This document shows positions 61,153-64,000 of a stretch of 64,000 bases of DNA, piece after piece (the stretch's first letter is position 1; every line of letters begins with the position of its first letter). A model generated the notes under the pieces. The model did no database searches and was not told the origin of the DNA. It saw only the letters and a program-made list of their open reading frames with translations. Made by a program: the position numbers and the translations under genes. This DNA comes from Dipteronia dyeriana (Eukaryota > Streptophyta > Magnoliopsida > Sapindales > Sapindaceae). The DNA lies in contig CM065301.1 of NCBI GenBank assembly GCA_032871835.1, positions 11,912,413 to 11,976,412 of the forward strand. Reading direction: 5' to 3'.

Positions 61153-61431
61153 AGTTTAATACAACCTCCGGCAACCAAAATAAAGACTGAAACCATTCAA
61201 CTCAGAAAATCGTATTCTATTGCTCTTAAAAAGGAGGGTTACAGTTCAAAGAAATGATTCTCAAGTAAAAAATAGAGTCAGTATCAGAATCTTCTACAAA
61301 TCTACAAATCTACAAGATTAAGGTTGCGAGGATTTCGAGCCTTTGCCAATACTCGGGTCTGGCACCATCTCGTATTCACGAAGCAGGCTCTCATAAGACG
61401 GCCAAGTGAAATCATCAACAATATCATCCCT

Positions 61432-64000
61432 CTATTGGCGGTAATCATTACTCGGGATTGGCCTGACATCCGGGATTACACCCTCGACAGACTCTCGACT
61501 TGCATAAAAGGTCGAAAGAGAGTGCTCAGACCGAATCTCTAAATGCATAGGATGGGGCTCCTTGCCTTGACTACGACAGTAGGCTCTCCATTCCTTCATT
61601 TGAATCCGAAGAGATTCCAAGGACCGGTCCACATGGTGTTTGATTGACAGCTCCCAGTTAGCACAGGCTTTCTCGGTTGCCCTATTCTTTACTTTGAAGA
61701 ATTCGTTGGCCGAAACTAGCCCACGTTGAAATTCTCGAAGAAGTAGGGCATCGTAAGCAGGGGATATTTTAAAACGATCCACCCCTTGAACTTCCAGCTC
61801 CAACCTGGCTTCTCGGGAAAGGGATTCAACTGTCAGCACTTGGCGCTCCAAATCTTCGATTTTCTGGACATACGCCTACCTCACCTGCTCCGCCTCCTGC
61901 TCGGCCTTAAGCATAGACTCTTAAGTAGAAGAAAGAAGGTTTTGAAGCGAAGCAACCTTCTCCTCTACCAAAGATGCCTTGTCTTCAGCTTCAACCTGCT
62001 TTGCCAGGCAATTGTCTGTAAATATCTGCACAGAACCGACCTCCTGCTGGTAAGCCTGCTCAGCTCGAGCACGACCCTTCTCACTCGCCTTTAACTGAGC
62101 CTCCAGACGCTTTATCCGATCAGCCTGACATTGTTGCGACTGAACAAGCTTAGCAAATTCGGCCACCATCTGCAAGAGAATATACTTAGAAATCCAACGA
62201 AGGCAAAACAGTAAAGGAGTAAGAAGGCTACTTAGATAAGATGCACCGTTGAAAACGTTTTGGAGACGTTCGGGCAGTGAAACATCTTTAAATCCCTCCA
62301 GCGGTCTTCCCCGATATAAGCCCGACCAGAGGATATCTCCTAGAGAATATCTTTTGGAGAAAGGGATAAGGGAACCCCCGAGGGTTAAGTTCCCAGATTT
62401 CCAGACTCGGGGACAGGAGAAGCTCTATTTGGCTCTAGGGATCGAGAGGGAACCCCCGAAGGTTCAGCCCCCATATCTCCAACCTCGGGGGTAAAAGAAG
62501 CCCTACTTGGACCTGAAGTAACTATATTTGCCGATACTCCAGCACCTACACTTGGGGCAATCTCATCTGCGATATCTTCATCGCTGGAGTCGATGAATGT
62601 GACTACCCGAAGAACTTTGAGTGGACGAGGAGGCGAACTAATTGCCTTTCGCTTCTCACCCCGAGAACGGTGGAAGAGATCAGCAGCAGGATCTTCCAGC
62701 AAATCATCCTGAAAAGACTCAAAAAGCTCGGCAATGACAGACATTTGATCCGCCAAGACGTTACCACCATCGCCAGCTTCAGACAGTCCAACAGGCTCTT
62801 CACTTGGACTCTCACACCGTCTCTCCCTATATTCAGGCAGTTGTGTCACAGTCGGCTTACCTTGGCCACTTGAAACAGTGAGATTATGAGCAGAAGGCTG
62901 AGCACCCCGATCAACGCAGTCGGGAATTCGCTCAGCAGTATCAATTTCCTCATCAGGCTCAGGTGGAGTAATACCCTCATCGCCCTGACGGGAAGCCTCC
63001 TTCCTACTCGCTTGAAGAATTGCTTTCACCCGACGAGCCTAAAGATCGCAGACAACGTCCGTATCAAACACTAAAAAAAAATAGAAATGGAAATGGAGAA
63101 ACGGAGAAACACAACAGAAAGGGCGCTGGGTTACTTACAACGCCTGCGATGGCCCAAAACCTGTTTAAAGAAGCCGAGCTTGATCAAGTCGTCCTCTTTG
63201 AAAAGATAACTCTTGCTTCTCTTTTCCAGAGTACGGACAGCAGCCCAGGCCAGCCTCTTCAGCTCTAAATCGTTATAATCAATTGTTTTCTTATTCCACG
63301 CTTCAGGGGAACAGAAGAAGCGGGGAACATTCAGCACCATTCGGGAATCCCCAAATCGAACAGTAACGTCGAGCCCGAGAGCTCCTCTAGTAAAAAACCA
63401 ACTGTTCTTCTGAAACTTGTTGGATGTGGGGAATCCCCATATAAAGCCGTTCTTTTTCGGGTCATCAGAAGCCTCGACCCCCCGACTCGCCTCCACTTCT
63501 TTAGAGACCCAACTGTCCGAATGAGTAGACGCAAGAAAATAGGTCCCCGTTTTACTAACCTGCCTAAGCGTAAAGAATTGTCTGATTTCACTCGGGGAGG
63601 GCGGCGAAAGGTTCATTCGGCTGAACATGTGCCACATGCACATCAAGACTTTATAACTATTCGGGGCCAACTGAGCTGGGGCTATCCCGGCTTCAGCTAA
63701 AAACCGGGAAATAAAAGGCTGAATGGGAAGTGTGACGCCTCAACAAAGCATCGATCCGTAAATCGCGACCATCCCCTCAGGAGGATTCCATACGGCTCTA
63801 CTCCCCGCAGGAACCAAAGTGACTGAGTCGGGCAAATCAAATCGGGATAGATATTTTTCTATCTCAGCTAGCCCGACCACATTCGGTTCAATATCAAAGC
63901 CACTCGGGCAAGTGTCAGAAAACGAAAGGCGAGACTTCCTGGGTACACCAGCGTCGCCCTCATTAACAGTTTGTTCCCCAGTCTGAACGCTGCTCGAGCC
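61432..64000 (-). pseudogene. Antisense ORF of the gypsy element (Transposase_28 / plant-mobile-domain-like), N-terminus outside window
   Basis: Transcribed against gag-pol. The N-terminal part (64000-63131) is one frame with a single TGA at 63742-63740. It includes AEIEKYLSRFDLPDSVTLVP, TLPIQPFISRFLAEAGIAPA, QLAPNSYKVLMCMWHMFSRM and YLFKEDDLIKLGFF. This resembles the so-called putative gypsy-type transposon (Transposase_28) family. A GTAAGT donor at about 63140 suggests an intron before the 63029-62385 frame, which is acidic, Pro/Ser-rich and disordered. The C-terminal frame (62175-61432, stops at about 61918 and 61876) is heptad-like coiled coil with many Glu, Gln, Lys and Ala. Function in such elements is unknown. 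Decayed here. Confidence 0.75.

Larger units (their letters stand above)
53527..64000 (+). mobile_element. Ty3/gypsy LTR retrotransposon, Tat (Ogre/Retand-like) lineage; 3' end beyond window
   Basis: Order on the + strand: LTR, PBS, gag, protease, RT, RNase H, a second archaeal-type RNase H, integrase, 86-bp tandem repeats, and then a minus-strand ORF before the expected 3' LTR, which is not in the window. The second RNase H (YVDGSSNTHASGAG) and an antisense ORF near the 3' end are the signature of the Tat clade. Several in-frame stops and frameshifts make the coding part non-functional, yet protein identity to the family is easily read, so decay is moderate. GC content and TCGGG-type words set it off from its AT-rich surroundings. 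Confidence 0.9.

Overview
This is nuclear DNA from a eudicot plant. The evidence is AT-rich intergenic DNA, genes split by GT-AG introns, protein-coding genes of plant-only families (a plastid-type neutral/alkaline invertase and AGC-VIII kinases) and decayed plant LTR retrotransposons. I cannot name the species. No bacterial, organellar or CRISPR-like content was seen.

Genes from left to right: (1) the C-terminal half of a class I histone deacetylase of the HDA9 type (+, 1308-3802), whose first half lies outside the window or is lost; (2) a complete plastid-type alkaline/neutral invertase of the INVE type (+, 18132-22621, six coding exons); (3) a low-molecular-weight protein tyrosine phosphatase with an N-terminal extension that looks like a transit peptide (-, 26104-23881, five exons); (4) a KIPK-type AGC-VIII protein kinase (-, 30105-26972, two coding exons); (5) a second AGC-VIII kinase of the AGC1-12 type (+, 45756-50045, two exons). 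The two kinases are divergently transcribed, about 15.7 kb apart, and share one intron position and phase. The genes have unrelated jobs (chromatin, sucrose cleavage, dephosphorylation, auxin-transport-type signalling), as is usual in a plant genome; I see no shared pathway apart from the kinase pair.

Mobile DNA: a complete but decayed Ty1/copia element of Sirevirus-like type (-, 7867-17150) with two 1.4-kb LTRs, PBS and PPT separates HDA9 from the invertase. From about 53.5 kb to the window end lies a Ty3/gypsy element of the Tat (Ogre/Retand-like) lineage with gag, protease, RT, two RNase H domains and integrase on the + strand, then an array of 86-bp tandem repeats, then a long antisense reading frame on the - strand that runs off the window. 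Smaller items include a MITE-like element next to the HDA9 exons, a long fold-back element at 43.7-44.4 kb, SINE-like tRNA-derived fragments, a copia RT scrap inside a phosphatase intron, and several tandem or inverted duplications.

The observations most worth following are the antisense gene of the gypsy element, a perfect 46-bp tandem duplication that doubles the 3' splice site of the AGC1-12-like kinase, and the fold-back element. Exon borders were set by eye from GT-AG signals, reading-frame continuity and remembered family sequences; no search or alignment was run.
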